DNA of 64,000 nt from Opitutales bacterium UBA2995 (GTDB lineage Bacteria; Verrucomicrobiota; Verrucomicrobiia; Opitutales; UBA2995), in contig DDZZ01000060.1 in the NCBI GenBank assembly GCA_002346535.1, positions 1 through 64,000 of the forward strand. Direction: 5' to 3'. The position numbers were made by a program, and so were the translations under genes. Position 1 is the first letter of the stretch; every line of letters begins with the position of its first letter. Below, one piece after another: positions 62,764 through 64,000 of the stretch. The notes under the pieces are model-generated. The model was not told where the DNA came from. It was given only the letters and a program-made list of their open reading frames with translations, and made no database searches.

Positions 62764-63756
62764 TATTTGCTTATAGTGCTCCACTAGTTCCTCTAATCCT
62801 TCCTCGATCGTTACTTTTGGTTGGTACCCCAATTTCTCGCGCGCCGAAGAGATATCAAAAAAATGGTCTTTTGCTAATTCAGTTGCAACAAACCGCGTCA
62901 TAGGCGGCTCTCCTGATAAGCGGAAGGCCTTCCAAATACCTTCCATAACGGCTCCAAGCTTATAGGCCGCACCCAAAGAAATTCGTTTTTCTATTTTGGG
63001 AATTCCCAGGCGATCCAGCAGATCATTGATCCAATCCCATAAAACGACCGGTTGACCTTGGGAAATAAAGTATGCTTTGCCGCCGTTTTCTTCAATTTCC
63101 AAAGCGTCCTGGGCGAAAATTTGGGCATCCGCCGCGTTTTGCACATGTACGATATCCACCTTGTTCATGCCGTCCCCGACGATGCGCAGTTTTCCTTTTT
63201 TGGCGCGATCGATAACGCGGGGGATCAGATGATTGTCACCCACACCCCAGATCAGATGGGGCCGGAGAGCAATGGTCCTCAATCCCGATCCATTCGGATC
63301 ATTGGCCTCAAGAACCTCTTTCTCTGCCAACATTTTGGTGTGTGCGTAATGGCAGAGCCAGCCACGACCATAAGGCTGTGATTCATCCACTCCGCGAAGA
63401 GCCTCCCCGTTAAAAGCTACACTTGGTGTGCTCGTATAGACCAAGCGGTTAATTCCATTCTTCTTACAGGCAGATAGTACGTTTTGGGTGCCCCAGACGT
63501 TGGTCCGATAATAGATCCCCCAGCATCCCCAAACCCCTGCTTTCGCGGCAATGTGTTGTATCACATCCATTCCTTTGGAGGCAGCCAGCACTGCAGCAGC
63601 ATCTCTTAAGTCACCCTGTATAACATCTACACCTAAACTCCTTAATTCAGGTTGATCGGAACGTCCCAGCACTCGCACATCGCGTCCAGATGCGAGGAGT
63701 TTGTTCACTACGTAGCGACCCAAAAAGCCTCCGCCACCAGTAACCAATACCTTCAT
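62761..63756 (-). CDS. OleD-like NAD(P)-dependent reductase (3-beta-HSD family)
   Basis: A 331-residue extended short-chain dehydrogenase. The nucleotide fold begins MKVLVTGGGGFLGRYVVNKL. The family's HIAAKAGVWGCWGIYYRTN, RLVYTSTPSVAFNG, ALRPHLIWGVGDNHLIPRV and VDIVHVQNAADA blocks are those of OleD, the 2-alkyl-3-oxoalkanoate reductase of long-chain olefin synthesis. The catalytic YxxxK reads YAHTK. The partners OleA, OleB and OleC are not in the window, so a general sterol or 3-beta-hydroxysteroid-type role is also possible. Its stop lies in the REP palindrome. Confidence 0.8.
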   Translation of the reverse strand: MKVLVTGGGGFLGRYVVNKLLASGRDVRVLGRSDQPELRSLGVDVIQGDLRDAAAVLAASKGMDVIQHIAAKAGVWGCWGIYYRTNVWGTQNVLSACKKNGINRLVYTSTPSVAFNGEALRGVDESQPYGRGWLCHYAHTKMLAEKEVLEANDPNGSGLRTIALRPHLIWGVGDNHLIPRVIDRAKKGKLRIVGDGMNKVDIVHVQNAADAQIFAQDALEIEENGGKAYFISQGQPVVLWDWINDLLDRLGIPKIEKRISLGAAYKLGAVMEGIWKAFRLSGEPPMTRFVATELAKDHFFDISSAREKLGYQPKVTIEEGLEELVEHYKQI

Positions 63757-63879
63757 ATCATCTTATGTGTCGTTTTTTCCTGGGAAAGCCACGAAAAATT
63801 ATCCGATTCGGAATCCAATATGAAAAAGTTTTCGTAAGATTACCCACTAAGCATAAGTGAACTCTAAAATAACCCCCAA

Positions 63880-64000
63880 ATGAGAAGTCTACTAAAACTC
63901 CTAATCACCGTCATCTTCTTCGGTGGAGTCAATCAAACCCCCATGCTACGTTTTATACCTTCATCACGGCGCCAAACTCGGGCATCATATACGAGGTCCA
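63880..64000 (+). CDS. Exported protein, start only (partial, possible frameshift)
   Basis: An ATG at 63880 opens a signal-peptide-like sequence, MRSLLKLLITVIFFGGVNQ, which runs off the window end. After a run of five cytosines (about 63937-63941) the reading frame becomes arginine/serine-rich, while the neighbouring frame reads HATFYTFITAPNSGIIYEV, which looks more natural. A missing or extra base in the C run could have disrupted the gene, or the frames may be coincidental. It diverges from the OleD-like gene. Confidence 0.4.
   Translation, partial: MRSLLKLLITVIFFGGVNQTPMLRFIPSSRRQTRASYTRS

Noticed and set aside
1..64000. CRISPR array, prophage, transposase or known defence system
   Set aside because: No regularly spaced direct repeats, cas genes, phage structural genes or transposase signatures were seen in either strand.

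Overview
The window looks like a chromosomal segment of a free-living Gram-negative bacterium, most likely a Verrucomicrobiota member (Opitutae-like). That placement is an inference from gene content: the MoxR/DUF58/BatA/DUF4175/DUF4159 operon, a flavoprotein/polyferredoxin fusion, an eroded redoxin/ascorbate-monooxygenase gene and an eroded BspA-type repeat protein. Base composition is near 50% GC by eye and coding density is high. No rRNA, CRISPR array, prophage or intact transposon is visible. One tRNA (Arg, CCU anticodon) is present.

Layout. 1-7 kb: the end of an ABC exporter, a flavoprotein fused to a membrane polyferredoxin, an FmdB-like protein and a Ski2-like helicase. 7-14.7 kb: HPr, a TatD nuclease, thioredoxin reductase, then a Fur-family regulator translationally coupled to sufC-sufB-sufD-sufT, followed by clpP. 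14.7-23.2 kb (minus strand): a housekeeping run ribBA-ribH-nusB-ftsY-aroB-unknown-pdxA, then an A-type Fe-S carrier, then infC-amidase-crcB-small ORF. 23-34.8 kb: DUF3108 protein, glgP, mutL, a DUF255 thioredoxin-fold protein, a secreted nucleoside phosphorylase, argH and folE. 35.5-47.2 kb: a compact seven-gene operon read on the minus strand (MoxR ATPase, DUF58, BatA-type VWA, DUF4175-like giant coiled-coil protein, second VWA protein, HEAT-repeat protein, DUF4159 protein). 47.5-55 kb: mogA, a methyltransferase, a PhoD-like phosphatase, an SMP-30 protein, an unknown membrane protein, a NUDIX hydrolase and a LysM protein. 55-64 kb: tRNA-Arg, rpsR, a Sua5/YrdC enzyme, a CNNM/CorC-like protein, hisC, an RlmD-like and a SpoU-type methyltransferase, and an OleD-like reductase.

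Three things stand out. First, the MoxR operon is a complete AAA+/VWA machine whose genes overlap or nearly abut; its role is unknown. Second, gaps that look empty hold at least seven eroded genes found by joining fragments across frames and stops: an HTH protein, an HPt phosphotransfer protein that also lost its histidine, a redoxin/monooxygenase, a histidine kinase end, a BspA-like protein, a VWA/DUF3520 C-terminus and one unidentified gene. Third, several intact genes lack residues expected for their family: RibBA has a degenerate GTP cyclohydrolase II half, MutL lacks the endonuclease motifs, and the Fur-family protein lacks the structural-zinc cysteines.

All calls come from reading the sequence and recalled family motifs. 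No database search was run.
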